From: Plantago major
Taxonomy: Eukaryota > Streptophyta > Magnoliopsida > Lamiales > Plantaginaceae
Direction of reading: 5' to 3'
Length of the DNA stretch: 64,000 bases
Assembly: GCA_026545765.1 (NCBI GenBank)
Contig: CM048844.1
Location: 17,926,237 to 17,990,236 of the forward strand
Positions 1-11,719 of the stretch are shown here, piece after piece. Position numbers and translations under genes: made by a program. The notes below the pieces were generated by a model that was not told where the DNA came from, ran no database searches, and was given only the letters and a program-made list of their open reading frames with translations. Position 1 is the first letter of the stretch, and every line of letters begins with the position of its first letter.

Positions 1-90
1 TGTAAAGTTTCATTATACAAATTAATTGAACATTTTTCATTTACGGTTTAAGATTAATTCATAGTCGAGATTAAATCAAAAGTCAAACTG
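1..90. repeat. Partial palindromic MITE (cut by window edge)
   Basis: The stretch running from ATTGAACATTTTTCATTTAC to the TAGTCGAG motif resembles the 3' half of the complete MITE at 23,791-24,039. Only one half lies in the window, so no terminal repeat pair can be checked. Confidence 0.5.
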
Positions 91-264
91 AATCAGATTC
101 ACGAGACGAAGAATATGTTATCAACCCGTCGAGTCCTGAACGGGTTTGGGTTGGGTCCTACACCTTTCAAAGCATATACGTCATGATGAGTCATATTTTA
201 TATTTTCTATAGTTATAAGGCACAATGATATAGTATTTGACGAAAGACTACACACTAACACCAA

Positions 265-525
265 TAGGGTTGTACGAGCCGATTCGAGCCGATTTTCAAC
301 TCAATCGATCATTGCTCGTATGATGTTGACATGTGATCGTGATCGACGATCGTCACACATTTGAGATCGAGATCGGTTCGTCATGTTATAAAAAAGCTCG
401 CGAGCTTATCGAAAATGATCGATTTGTGAAAAAATTAAGGATAAAAACATTTATTCTAGTAAAATAATAATAATCATAATCATAATAATAAAAACAATAA
501 TAAGTATAATAATAATTATTATTGT

Positions 526-600
<75 letters not shown>

Positions 601-764
601 GTGCTCGGGAGCTGCTCGCAAGTATCGAGCTTTTCATCTTCATGATCGTTGCTCGATCGAAAATGAGTCGAGCATGCTCGTGTTGACCGATTTCGATCAC
701 GATTTGAGCGTTGACGAGCTTTTTCACGAGCGCTCACGAACAGCTTGATTCATTTACAGCCCTA
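265..764. mobile_element. hAT-type MITE with GAGC-rich subterminal repeats
   Basis: Ends are TAGGGTTGTACG and, inverted, TAGGGCTGTAAATG, the usual ends of plant hAT MITEs. Both arms are dense in CTCG/CGAG-type motifs. The centre is an ATA/TTA microsatellite that produces an Asn/Tyr-only spurious reading frame. Flanks share only ACACC of a possible 8-bp target duplication, so the insertion is old. Confidence 0.6.
490..597. repeat. (ATA/TTA)n microsatellite
   Basis: Uninterrupted runs of AAT triplets followed by ATT triplets, almost a perfect inverted repeat, in the middle of the hAT-type MITE. Confidence 0.9.
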
Positions 765-862
765 CACCTCGACCAACATTGTTACAAGGAAGTTTAACTA
801 TCTTATTTTCTCGATTAATTTATTTTATCCTCACATTTTTAATTTATTACAAGTAAACTATA

Positions 863-891
863 CCGTGGCATCGCCACGGGTTAGTACTAGT
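863..891 (+). mobile_element. Helitron 3' terminus
   Basis: A perfect 7-bp stem with a 3-base loop (CCGTGGC-ATC-GCCACGG, 863-879) is followed 7 bases later by CTAGT (887-891) and then T. A hairpin plus CTRRT is the hallmark of Helitron 3' ends. The matching 5' TC end was not located. About 85 bases upstream resemble 49,147-49,230, where a decayed copy of the same hairpin lies, so this is a local family. Confidence 0.65.
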
Positions 892-959
892 TAATCATTA
901 AAATGTGAGAAACATTTTAGTATTATTATGTAATAAGAATGAAAATAGTAACTTAATTT

Positions 960-3190
960 AATTTTTTTAGGTGCTTTTTCTTACACACCTCATTTAGCCC
1001 TTTTTACCTTCTTTTTACTAATTATTTAGGTGTGTTTTGTATATAGTTTGTGTAGTTTTTTTTGTGTTTATTGTGTTTACACCTTGTATCTAGGTTCTAG
1101 GTATTTCCGTGAATAAGCGAGGCTATAATGGTGCATTTTGTTGCGCATTACCAGAAGTTCGAAAGCTCCAAGGTCTCAAAGGTGGTGGAAATTGGAGTGC
1201 GATGGTCGAAACAGAAGTGCATTTGGAGTTCCGATGAAGTTTTTATGGCCGTTTAAGTGAAAACTTGCGATAGTAGAACTACTTGGAGTGGTCTAGTCGT
1301 TTTGGGCATAACTTCTTCATACGATGTCGGATTGACCTCAAATCGGCGGCCAGAGAAATCTGGTGGAGCAAGCACGCGACCGCGTGAAATCAGTGTGCGC
1401 GGGCGCGATCATGCGCCCTGATCTGGGCAATCGCCCGCTTGCCTGGCGTTTTGTAACGCCTCTTCTCTTCTATATGTCTGCGTTTATTTTTTTTATCTCT
1501 GATTCTTGTAATTTCAAGAATCCACTCTTCACTCCACACCACACTTCTTTTCCTTGCAAGAATCCCCCATAGGATTTGTAGGACCTTTTTATGTGTGTTC
1601 TAGTGCGCATGGATTAGGTACAGCAAGGCTGAAAGGAAAAGAGAAGTCTGGTACCAAAACCCGCAAAAGATGAACCCAATGAAGAGTTAAACTATTGACT
1701 ATAATGAAGCGCTACCCGGGAGGCAACTCGGTGTGATTCAAACTTCATATCTATTTGCATTGCATGTGGATTTTTTTTAAACAAACTGCTGGTGTAAGCT
1801 TTACACCATTGCTCTTGCATCACCTATCATATTGCAGATTCTAAGTTCCATAGAAAATGTATATAACTTATCACAACTAGTCATAGTATATTTCACCATT
1901 TCTTACAGTAGTTCACATATCGCTGACCCTTGCTGACCACGTAACCTAGAGGCTTGAGCTCCTCCTCATCTTCTGCAGGCAATGCTGAAGCTTCATCATC
2001 CCCAGCCAGTGCAGCTGCTTATACTTGATCATTACCAGGAGGTACAAATAGTGCTAATAGGGGAGCTGGACATTTGGTGGTTGCACCAGCAGCAGCACAC
2101 CGCACAACTCCTCCAACTCATAATACGTCTTCGAGGGGGAAGACGTACCACCTCCGCCCATGTTAACACCTTAGAAGTTGGGGGCAGGAGCGAATAAGGA
2201 GCATGTTGCTCAATGCGCCTGGAGGCAGGGCAGCTTTGATGTTTTTCCTTTTATTAGAGCTTGATCTGAGGTAGACATCAATAAAGAAGATTTCGTACCT
2301 GAGTTTAATTTGAAGAAGAACAGCTCACTGAACCTTAAACTTTTGGTGCCAAAATGTAGATTTCGATTATAGATTTCGTAGCTGAGTTTGCATGTAGATT
2401 TCAATTAGCATATTTTTTATCTTTTGAAAAATTCATAGAAATTTATATTAAGTCATTTTATTAAAAAAAAAAAAAAATCGAGCAACCGCGTACTCATATG
2501 TACGCAATGATCAGAGAGTTCTGTCACTGAGAGCCATGCGATCGCCCGCTATAAAGGGGGCAATTGCCAACTTGGAGCAGGCGAGTACGCCTCAATTTTT
2601 TATTTTTTTATTTTTGTTTTACTAACCTTCTTTTTAGCATTCTCTTCAGTTTTTTACACTTCTAGGTTCCATAAATTCCTTCTTTACTCGCTCTTGTGCT
2701 CGAGACGTGCAATTGCTCGGTTTGGGGAGGGGTATCAGAATTCAAGGAATCTCTTTTTGTATCAAAATTCACTAGAGGAATTCGCAACTCAAGGTTACAT
2801 TCGATTGCGTAACCATTTGTCTGCAAACGCTTGGATTAGTAGAATTGACGACTCTACTATTCAATTGAAAAATGATTTAGTTTCAATAGTCGTATCTTCA
2901 TTGCAATCCTTCACTAGCTAGCTCAAGTTGAAACCACCAGCCCATATCCCCTTTGATTGATATAAAGCTCGTGTTAACTGTCTACTATGTGTGTTATTGT
3001 TGAAAGAAAGAATTGGAAATCGTAAGACGCAATTCTAGTTTGAAACTAATCGTTCGAAACACCAAACAAGCTTAGTTAAATCCTTTGAGAACGACACTCG
3101 GGGCAACTTATCAACTCACTACGGTTTTCTAGTGATCTTTGATTCGTGTCTTTGACTTATAAATTAAAGACTTGATTTGATGCATCATCT
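960..3190 (+). mobile_element. Decayed Ty3-type (Athila/Tat-like) LTR retroelement remnant
   Basis: The region has LTR-like text of the Athila/Tat type: GC-rich boxes around 1,370-1,450 and 2,530-2,590, and an LTR-tail signature GAGAACGACACTCGGGGC near 3,090. A phrase around 1,710-1,730 (CGCTACCCGGGAGGCAACTC) is common near the internal 3' part of such elements. No recognisable gag or pol remains. It is an old, heavily broken fossil with uncertain borders; it may be a composite of two LTR fragments around a short internal remnant. Confidence 0.5.
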
Positions 3191-3803
3191 GTATTTTCCG
3201 TTTTGACCTTTTCCTAATTTTCCGTTCAAACAAATATGAGAAAATTACATTTTTATCTCAAAATATCTTGTTTCTTCTTAATTTCCCTTGAATTATGAAA
3301 AATCTAAACGATAGGGGAACATAACACAATAACACGCACACTTTTAGATACATGCAAACATTGCACGTGGATATCCGCATGACTCCGATCCCCTGTCTGA
3401 TGTAGTGATAGATATAATCCGTCTCAAAACAAAAACAATATTGACGTTTGATTCGGAACACAGGAACGACCCGATCACTAATGGGTCGAGATCGGGTCCA
3501 CTGAACCGGTGAGGTTACTCATGACTGACCTACACACGTCTCGTTGGTATATTATTGTCCATTGTGGGTCCGAACCGCACGAATTTTCTTTTGGAATAAC
3601 CAAAATGCCTCATACCAGAAAATAGTACTTATATATCATTTTTTTCACCCGCTTTTAACTGATGTGGTATATGGATTATTACACACACATTGAGATTTTT
3701 ATTCAAATTTATACAAGATTGAAGATTGTCATGTAAATATTAAGTAGTAACTGATTTGTGTAGTTATAATTAATATCATTTTTAAATAATGGATAAATAA
3801 TTA

Positions 3804-4208
3804 CCCCCTCTGTTTGATTACTTCATACATTTGTCATTTTTAGCCGTCCAACATAACTTTATACATTAATAAAAAGGAAGCCACCATACACTAAAAGTAC
3901 CCTTTTCGACACCTTTTTTATATTCTATCATTATTTAAACTTTTTACATATAACTACGCGACAACCTAAATCATCAAGAGGTGGTCTAGTGGTAAGGAGT
4001 TGAGGTTGTATGCAGGAGGTGCAGAGTTCGAACCCTGACAGCGTTGAAAGGAGTTATAAGATGGTTGAGGCAAGGAGTTATAAGGTGGTTGGGGCGGAAG
4101 ACAAGAAATAGTGGTAGTTGAGCCCTTGTAATATAATTAGCTTATTCAAAAAAAAAAAAAAAACTACGCGACAACCTTAATGTATGAAATTTTCCAAAAC
4201 GGAGGGAG
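3804..4208. mobile_element. Stowaway-like MITE interrupted by a SINE
   Basis: The MITE starts after TA (3,802-3,803) with CCCCCTCTG and ends with ACGGAGGGAG before TA (4,209-4,210). The arms share CTTCATACATT and its inverse AATGTATGAA. Sister copies lie at 45,992-46,241 and from 63,774 to the window end. This copy is lengthened by the SINE at 3,968-4,161. Confidence 0.75.
3968..4161 (+). mobile_element. tRNA-derived SINE with perfect 16-bp target duplication
   Basis: The body begins close to a polymerase III A-box-like TGGTCTAGTGG (about 3,982) and has a B box AGTTCGAACCC (4,025-4,035). It ends in a pure A tract. The flanks 3,952-3,967 and 4,162-4,177 are identical (AACTACGCGACAACCT), a classic target-primed duplication. 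The perfect duplication and clean A tail indicate a young insertion into an older MITE. Confidence 0.85.
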
Positions 4209-4983
4209 TATGTCAAAAAATAGGAAAGAATTTGCACAAAGTATTGAAAGAGACCTAAAAACTAATTTACGTTCTTAACTATAAGTATAATCTTTGCAAC
4301 AATATATATAATGTTTTATGATTGTACATGTCATGTCATTTCTTAAGTTTTACGTCTATGTATAACACCGTTGTTTTTGTATAATGTTTGTCACTCTATT
4401 TTAGCCCCTTATAAAGGTGAGACTTACTCATGAATATGCAAGTTTAAATTACTCCCTCCAATCTGAAGATACTTTCAATCTGGTCAACGAATTTGACCAC
4501 AAGTTACTCTTAAGCTCTGTTTGGCACTAGTTTATCAGCTCAACGAACTTATTTTCGAAATAAACTTGTTACGCAAATGTCTAGCTGGTAGATGATAAAC
4601 TAGCTGATCTGATAAGTTTGTCTATGTTTATAAAAAGGGGTAATTATGTTTTGTACCCCTTAAATTTGAGCCAATTACAGATTCATCCCTTCTATTCAAA
4701 CAATTACAGATACACCCAAAATTACCATTTTCGTTGACTGTCATGCCTACATCAGCTTTCTCTTTGTACACGTAAATTTCAATTCCTCTCTCTTGCAAAG
4801 AAAAGCAAAATGAAATTCAAATTCAAAACAATAATTAAAATAAAGCTAAAAGAAATTTAAAAAAAAACCAACAAAACCTTCCACTGCTCATTACCCGCTA
4901 AAACCAAACTCTCAACACCCTGCTTCCGTCTTCACAGAAAACCAACCATCTCTCACAATCTGAAGCAATAATCGGTGAAAATT

Positions 4984-6372
4984 TGATGAGCTCAAATTAT
5001 ACTCTAAATAACATAAGAGAATAAGCTGTAGTTGTAGACTATGCTTAACTCGGTATCGTTCTCTAGGGAATTAATCAGGTTATCACAACGAATGAGAGTA
5101 AACAGTTTGTTTGTAAGTAACAGATAGATTTGAGTGATTGTACTTCTAAAACACAGATTAAAACAGGAAACAGATAAACTGGTTTGATCAAAGAGAGAAG
5201 ATGAACACAATAGTAATGATCAAGTAATGATAATTCGTTCTAGGGCAATCATTCATATTTGTCACACGGTGGTCGGCGTACAGAAATCAATCAATCCAAT
5301 TCAACCAATTGTTATTTGAATGTTTTGAACTAGAGAAATCGTGGGTCGTCAATCCACGATCCTTAACCGAAAACGATTTTGAGGATTTAAAACTAGCTTA
5401 TTGGATTGAAGGTTTTACGAAGATTTCAAACTAGACGAGCCTATATGAACGAATACGAACCCAAGAAACGAATACGCATAACTATCACATAACTACCGCA
5501 TTCAGAGCGGTTTAGCTACTCATGATTGAATCAAGGATGAAAGAATGCATGGTATTGAATACGCAAGGCATAAACATGGTGATAATCGCATGCAAGATCA
5601 TACAATTCGATAAACAGAAGAAAATACGAATTGAAGATAAACAATAGAGAGTTATCAATAATTACCAAGAATTCGATCCCAATGATTCGTACAAGATGAA
5701 AACCAAGCTGGTGCCAAAGATCAATCAATCCATGTCAAATCAAAACCTAGTTCTAGGAGCTTTTTATATGAAAAAAATCGAGTATAAGAAGTTATGGCAA
5801 AAGAGGACCTAATCCTGACCTAAAAAGGAAAAAATATGTTGAATCTGGGCCTTCTTGCCGCTCGCTGCGGCGAGAAACCCCGTGTAGCTCCTCTTTTTGC
5901 CTCGTAAAATCTCGCCACGGCGAAAATATCCATTCGTCGCGGTGAGCTTAAAACCTCCGTAACTTTTTCCACAGACATAATTTTCCGATGCTTTAAAAAC
6001 AAAAATTGTATATATTTGAATTATCTTTCCGTGACCACCGAGATCAGGTCAATCGGACATCATATGAGAGATTTATGGCGAAAATGGCTAGACTGCTCCG
6101 TAAAACTTCACTTTTGCAAGCTTCGCTAAAACGGCTCTCAATTCTTCGTCCGAACTCCGAATCCACTTCCGTTTTCGCCTAGTTACTCTAAATTCAAAGA
6201 TCTATAACCAACGTTTTCACTCCAATTTTCACCTTCGGGACACAAAAATCCTACAAAACACAAACAAAGCACCAAAGCATAAAAACGCACAAAGACACTA
6301 TAAAACCATAAACAAAGACTAACAAAGACCGCTAAAAAGGACCCAATGAGACTCTAAATTATCGTCTCATCA
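4984..6372 (-). mobile_element. Solo LTR, Athila/Tat-like Ty3 type, nested in the MULE
   Basis: Boundaries TGATGAGC and GTCTCATCA give TG...CA ends with a 7-bp terminal inverted repeat (TGATGAG). Flanking bases AAATT and AAAAT are a near match for a 5-bp target duplication. Read on the minus strand, the text has the Athila/Tat LTR style, including CCCTAGAGAACGATACCGAG near its 3' end. No internal region is present, so it arose by LTR-LTR recombination. It sits in the MULE 5' subterminal region and is younger than the MULE insertion. Confidence 0.7.
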
Positions 6373-6786
6373 AAAATATACTATCAAAGACGGGAATTGA
6401 AGTGTTTGTAGTGTCGATTTCCAGTGAGTGGGTGCGCAGTGTCGTTTTAGGGTTGTACGAGATGCCATTGTTACAGGTAAAATCGAAGCTTTTTTTCTTC
6501 GATTAAGCGTATAATGTATGTTATTTGTCATTAGTTTGCTTCGTTTCCACCTAATTAGAACGAATACTGGTAGAATTTTGCTTCTCAGACGTAAAAACCC
6601 TATTTTTTTTTTTTTTGAATTTGTTTGAAGTTCTTGTTTGTTCGATTTTTATGTATGTGCAGCATATATTATGAACAATGAGATGATGTTTTATGTTAAT
6701 TTGTGTGTTTTAGTAGTAATCGGGTGCTTGTTCTGCCTCTATTAAGTTTTTTAAAGCCATAATTGTATGTATTTTTTTGCAGAAGA

Positions 6787-9700
6787 ATGGGAGTTTACAA
6801 TATCAGGATACATCATGGGAAAGACCTATTTATGCTGGAGAATGTTAAGAGTAACAGGTATACTCATATGAAACTTATGAATGATGTGTTGTCTACTGCT
6901 TTAGAAACACTCCCCACCACAGAAAATTTATGTTTTAGTATGAAGTGTGATTTGGAAGGCTCACTTGAACAGTTAGAGCTTATTATTGATGATGATGTGA
7001 AAATGATGTTTGAATGCAATAAGAAATTTATGGAGGTGGAGTTATATGTTGAGACTGGTGAGGTTATACCCCTAGTTATAGATGAATCTACAAGGAAGAA
7101 AAGGAGGGGGAAGTCTATATATGGTGATGATCTTGAATGGTTTGAACCAAAAGCTACTCACTATAGGGCTCCTACCCCTGAAGATAATATTAGGGAGAGA
7201 ATGGAGAGGGTGTATAGGAGTAGGAAATGCAAGACTGAAAGTTGGAGGACTAGAGCACCACAAGGACCACCTAAATCACCTGAGTATGTGGTTCTGACTT
7301 ACAGTGATGAGGAAAATGACCCTGGCATTAGACTGTTTGCAAGTGAAACAACTGATCCTAACCCTACTTACTCTCCTCCCATTCAGTCTCCTATTCCATC
7401 TCCACCAAAACATGTTCCTTCTCCCACTCACTCTCCTATTCCTTCTCCCACTCACTCTCCTCCCATTCAGTCTCCTATTCCATCTCCACAAACTCAAACT
7501 GAACAAGTTCACTCTCCACCAACAGATATCCCTTCTCCCATTCCATCTCCACCAAGAAATGACCCTGCTCCCACTGATAATGCATACATCTCTGGACCTC
7601 TTGAGGATCAAGAAACTCAGACCTACATTGATGATTCAATATTAAAGGATTTTGATGTTGAAGAATTCCTACAAACTCATTTTGCTTCTCAGAACCAAAC
7701 TCCCCCATCTGTACCAACCCAAAACACCCAGCAAAACCAAAATGCCACACCTGAAAAACCTGAACAAGCACAACATTCCACTTATCAAACTCAGAGTGAC
7801 AAGAAGGGTAAGGGTAAGAAGGTGGTTGAAGAAGACAGTGATGATCATAATGATTTAGATTGGGAGAATGATGAGCCTCAATCTTATTATATGCATGAGT
7901 CAGAAGATGAGGAAATTGGGTTCACTAGAACTGATTACACTGGTGCAACTGATACTGAGAGTGAGGATGAAACTGTAGATGTTGGAGGTGGAGATAGGAC
8001 AAAGAAGAAGAGAGGTGGGGACAGAAGTGAAGTGCCAGGGGAGGGGAGTGATGATGACATTGATGACACTGTTGTGAGTGATGGGGACTGGGTAGATGAT
8101 GAGTTCCAAACCAACAATCAACAATGGGAAAAAGAATTTAAAGTTGGTGAGACTTTCAATAACATTCATGAGCTGAGGACAAGAGTGAAGAACTATGCCA
8201 TCAAAGTTAAGTGCAAATGTCTCCTATTCCTTCTCCCACTCACTCTCCTATTCCTTCTCCCACTCACTCTCCTCCCATTCAGTCTCCTATTCCATCTCCA
8301 CAAACTCACATTCAGCTTCAAATGTGATAGGATAAAAAATGAGGACTTGAGATTCACAGCAGAGTGCAAAGGGGCTGGTTGTAATTGGAGGTTGCACGCC
8401 TCCAAAGTCAATGGGACTGCCATGATAGTGAAGACATATCATGGAGCCCATACTTGTATTAAAGAGGTGAACCCACAAGAAACTGACATGAACTGGTTGG
8501 CTAGAAAAAATCAGGAAGAGGTGAGAAGGCATCCTAATATGGATAGTTATGCCTTGATTAGTTGGGCAACTGAGAAACTAGGTGTCACAGTCCCTTATAT
8601 GAAGATGTATAGGGCTAGGCAAAGGGTTGTGGAACTAATTGGAGGTGATCCGGAAGAAGTCTTCCAAATGATGCCTAAGTATGCTGAGATGATGCACAGG
8701 ACCAACCCTAACTCAGTTGTTGTACTTGAAAAATATGAAATTGAGATGCCTCTACTGTTTAAGAGACTATTTATGGGACTTGATGGATTAAAGAGGGGTT
8801 TTTTAGCTGGATGTGCTCCCTTTGTGTTCTTTGAAGGGTAGGTTTGGAGGCATGCTCCTTAGTGCAGTTGGGACTGATGCCAACTGTGGCTTGTTTCCCA
8901 TTGCATTTGCAATTGTTGAGAATGAAAACAAGGAGAGTTGGAGCTTCTTTCTACACTGCCTCATAATGATGATTGGTCCTTTTGATGATGGTAGACCTTG
9001 GCATTTTATGGCTGACAGACAAAAGGTAACTATTACTTGTTTATTTGCACTTCTTTAACTTGTGTTATTCTCTTGTTGATTACATTCTAAAGACCTATGT
9101 ACTTGTTTTAGGGACTTTTCCATGTCATTGAAGAGCAATGCCCTGAGGTTACAAACAGAAAATGTGCTAAGCACATTTATGATAACTTCAAATCAAAGTG
9201 GGCATCTAAGGAACTTAGAAGATTCTTTTGGCAGGCTAGCACAACATTTACAAGGTACTCATTCAACAAGGCAATGCAAAGGATACAAAAATGTGAGGCA
9301 TGATGCCTACCAATGGCTAATGAACATTCCACTTACTCAGTGGGCAAGACACTCATATGACACTACTGTGAAGATAGATCATGTCACTAACAATCTGAGT
9401 GAGTGCTTCAACTCATGGGTGGATCCAATTAGAGCACAACATCTTGGAAGGTCTGAGGCAGCAAAATATGAAAAGGGTGCAAGTGAGGAAGAGGCTTGGA
9501 GCAACTGTGCAGTCAGTAGCAATGCCAAAAACTTTGAAGAAGTTGAATGACATCAGCTCAGCTTCAAGGTAAATTGATTTGATATTGTTATTTTTGTGTA
9601 CTGTAAGTATTGTGTGATCCATTTTTTAATGCAAGCTTATATGATTGTAGGCATTGTAGAATAGTAACTGAGAATGGCAAGGTGTTTGAGGTGGAGGATA

Positions 9701-10416
9701 TGAGTTTCAAGTTTGTTGTCAATTTGGAGACTAGGAGTTGTGATTGCAGGAGGTGGGATGTTAGTGAGCTTCCTTGCAGACATGCTTGGTTGGGGATTTG
9801 TCAAATAGGGGGGGGGGGGGGGATCTCATCTCTTATATGTCAACCATACAAAACAAGCTTTCATCCTTGCATATGAGATGGATTTGAATCCAGTTCCTCA
9901 ATACCATTTCTGGCCTGAAGATTTGACAAATGATGAGTGTTTCCCACCTATTGTGAAGAGGCCGGCAGGCAGACCAGCTGTGAATAGGATAAGGCATCCT
10001 TCTGAGCCACCACATGCAGGAGCTAGAGGAATAAGAAGTGCATTTAAATGCAGCTTGTGTGGCCTAACAGGTCATACAAAAAGAAAATGCACCCAACCTG
10101 TAAGTTACATCCCCTACAATAACTAATTATTAGAGTACAATATTACTTTAATTCCCTAACTTGTTCTTGTCTTGTTTAAATGTCATGTCAGGGAGGAGAC
10201 CAACATAGAGCTAGGGCTGCAAGGAATGCAAGGACTGGAAGAACTTCAAATGATGGTGCATCTATAAGTGGAACTGGAGCAAATAATGGTGGAACAAATG
10301 CTGGAGATGGAGCAAATCCTAGAAGAACCCAGCAAAACAAGAGAAAGAGAAATGAAAATGGAAATGAAGGACCATCCAGTCAGAATATGACTCCTCCTAA
10401 CTTTGATAATCTATGA
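6787..10416 (+). pseudogene. MULE (MuDR-like) transposase gene, decayed
   Basis: Cut-and-paste transposase. A 5' UTR intron (about 6,477-6,780) ends in TTTTTGCAG just before the start MGVYNIRIHHGKD. A long acidic and Ser/Pro-rich region (7,350-7,570) leads to the MuDR-type zinc finger (about 8,130-8,470; FKVGETFNNIHEL, then CNWRLHAS and a HTC motif). The MULE core follows: LKGRFGG, a DRQK motif before intron 9,026-9,111, HIYDNFKSKW, and NNLSECFNSW. Then come a SWIM finger (CDCRRWDVSELPCRHA, about 9,739-9,783), a CCHC knuckle (10,047-10,092) and a last exon (10,192-10,416). Introns also at about 9,569-9,650 and 10,099-10,191. Decay: the first catalytic Asp segment, usually a GLDGCHLKG-like string, is shortened with a frame change near 8,825; further frame changes lie near 9,290, near 9,460 and at the G-run 9,808-9,822. 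Confidence 0.85.
7351..7560 (+). repeat. Ser/Pro-coding imperfect tandem repeat in the MULE transposase
   Basis: Repeats of CCTATTCCATCTCCAC and CCTTCTCCCACTCACTCT encode PIPSP/THSP-type units, probably a disordered linker between the acidic N-terminal part and the DNA-binding finger. Part of this tract reappears in another frame at about 8,218-8,312. Confidence 0.8.
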
Positions 10417-10783
10417 AGGTTTCTTGTGTTGTTTGAACTTCCTTCTTTTGTCAGAAACATTTCTTTTTGGCCTGATAGTGCATCTGATGGTACTGTTGTT
10501 ATGTTGCTCAATGGTGCAGTAGATGGCTAGGTTATTATGCTTGGAAGTTTGTTGATGGATTGTTATGGATCTTGTAAATCTTTTTTGTCATTGCTTGGCT
10601 TTATGTATTACTTGACTGGATGGATCATTTATGGATCTTTTTTGCAAGTTTATTGATGGATTGGTATGAATAATTTTATGCAAATTATTGGTTCATTCAT
10701 TTCTGGAAAATTTTGCATACATACATGTTACCCTACATATTACATTGGGACTATTACATTACTACTGCATCACTAAACATTGC

Positions 10784-11183
10784 CTAGAAGATGCATTTCA
10801 TAATCAGACAGAACAAATAGACAGCCAACAACACTAGGTTGAGTGAAATGAGTTGCCTAAGTCCCATGTAGGGATCTTCAACTCTTGCTTCAGCCTGCTC
10901 AATCCTTCCATTTGGGTCAACTTCATCCACCCTTTCTTCTTCCAAATTCTGCTCCAAGGTGTAGCTAGGCTCGCTCTTCGATTGGAGTACACCAACTAGA
11001 CCAACCATGTATACCGCACCTATGGTACAACCTTCCCAGATTTGTTCTTGAAGTGGAGCGTGTTATCGTCGTCCTCCTAACACAGTCGAACTGTTGACAA
11101 ATTCCCGAACTGCCACTATCAGTCACCCTTGTACTCGAGCTACTTGAATGCATCTTGAGGAAGTGTGTGCAATTGTGGATCAA
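10784..11183 (-). pseudogene. GRF-zinc-finger-like small protein gene carried by the MULE (probably broken)
   Basis: Reading leftward from 11,183, a Ser-rich start (MHSSSSSTRV) leads to a Cys, then TSRTNLGRLYHRC, which resembles the TS-N-GR-Y-C core of GRF zinc fingers. An overlapping second frame (11,008-10,784) has an acidic coiled-coil-like stretch and a C-terminal hydrophobic segment ending in LVLLAVYLFCLIMKC. Finger, acidic helix and C-terminal membrane anchor is the usual layout of small plant GRF proteins linked with MULEs. The finger and tail are in different frames, so either one frame change or an unseen intron separates them. Function is unknown and the family call is tentative. 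Confidence 0.45.
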
Positions 11184-11219
11184 AACAAGTGAGGAGAAAT
11201 GTGAAGAATGGAGGATTTA

Positions 11220-11719
11220 TAGCCAAACTATCAAAAATAACGGCTAGTTTTTTCAAAATTTTCAAATCAATTACAAATTAGTCCCTCTAATATAGATAGC
11301 TAATTACAGTACAGCCCACACGTGATAGTCACGTGGTTCACTAACTAACCGTTAAAACTAGATTCAAATCAATTACATATACATCCCTGTAATTGTGATA
11401 GTTAATTACATACACACCCAACTGCCACTGGCGCCAAAAGAAAAGGAGGAAAAAAGAAAAGCAAAAAGAAAGAAAATAAAAAGAAACCAATTAAGAAAGT
11501 CAAAAATCAATAAACTGAATGGCATTTTCATTATTACTGCCAACTTTATCATCCACATCAACAAAATCACATGACAGGTCACCACTTCCGTTGACTATTG
11601 GGTGTATCTGTAATTAGATTTTTTTCATGAGTAAAAAATGGGTTGATCTGTAATTGTTTGAATAGAAAGGGCTAAAGTGATAATAGGCTATATTGCAGGG
11701 GTGGTATCTGTCATTTTCC
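11220..11719. repeat. MULE right subterminal region with repeated ATTACAGATACA-type motifs
   Basis: Multiple AATTACA(G/T)ATACA-type motifs occur in both orientations. The outer part (about 11,590-11,719) is the inverted partner of 4,637-4,770. An inner part (11,260-11,420) points the other way and may be a fragment of a related element. No coding evidence. Confidence 0.6.

Larger units (their letters stand above)
4637..11719 (+). mobile_element. MuDR-like MULE (7.1 kb) with 9-bp target duplication
   Basis: Identical 9-mers TTATAAAAA flank it (4,628-4,636 and 11,720-11,728). Left end GGGGTAATTATG; right end, inverted, GGAAAATGACAGATACC. The terminal arms share TCTATTCAAACAATTACAGAT and the phrase ATTACAGATACACCCA in inverted orientation over roughly 130 bp, but have diverged by indels. 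Inside are a transposase gene (6,787-10,416, plus), a small convergent GRF-like reading frame (10,784-11,183, minus) and a solo LTR. Joining the flanks gives a continuous empty-site sequence. The transposase is decayed, so it is probably not autonomous now. Confidence 0.85.

Noticed and set aside
386-727. Minus-strand Asn/Tyr homopolymer protein
   Set aside because: Reads straight through an AAT/ATT microsatellite in a MITE; no domain or start context.
3968-4040. tRNA gene
   Set aside because: Has A- and B-box-like motifs but no cloverleaf or acceptor stem; the A tail and target duplication show a SINE.
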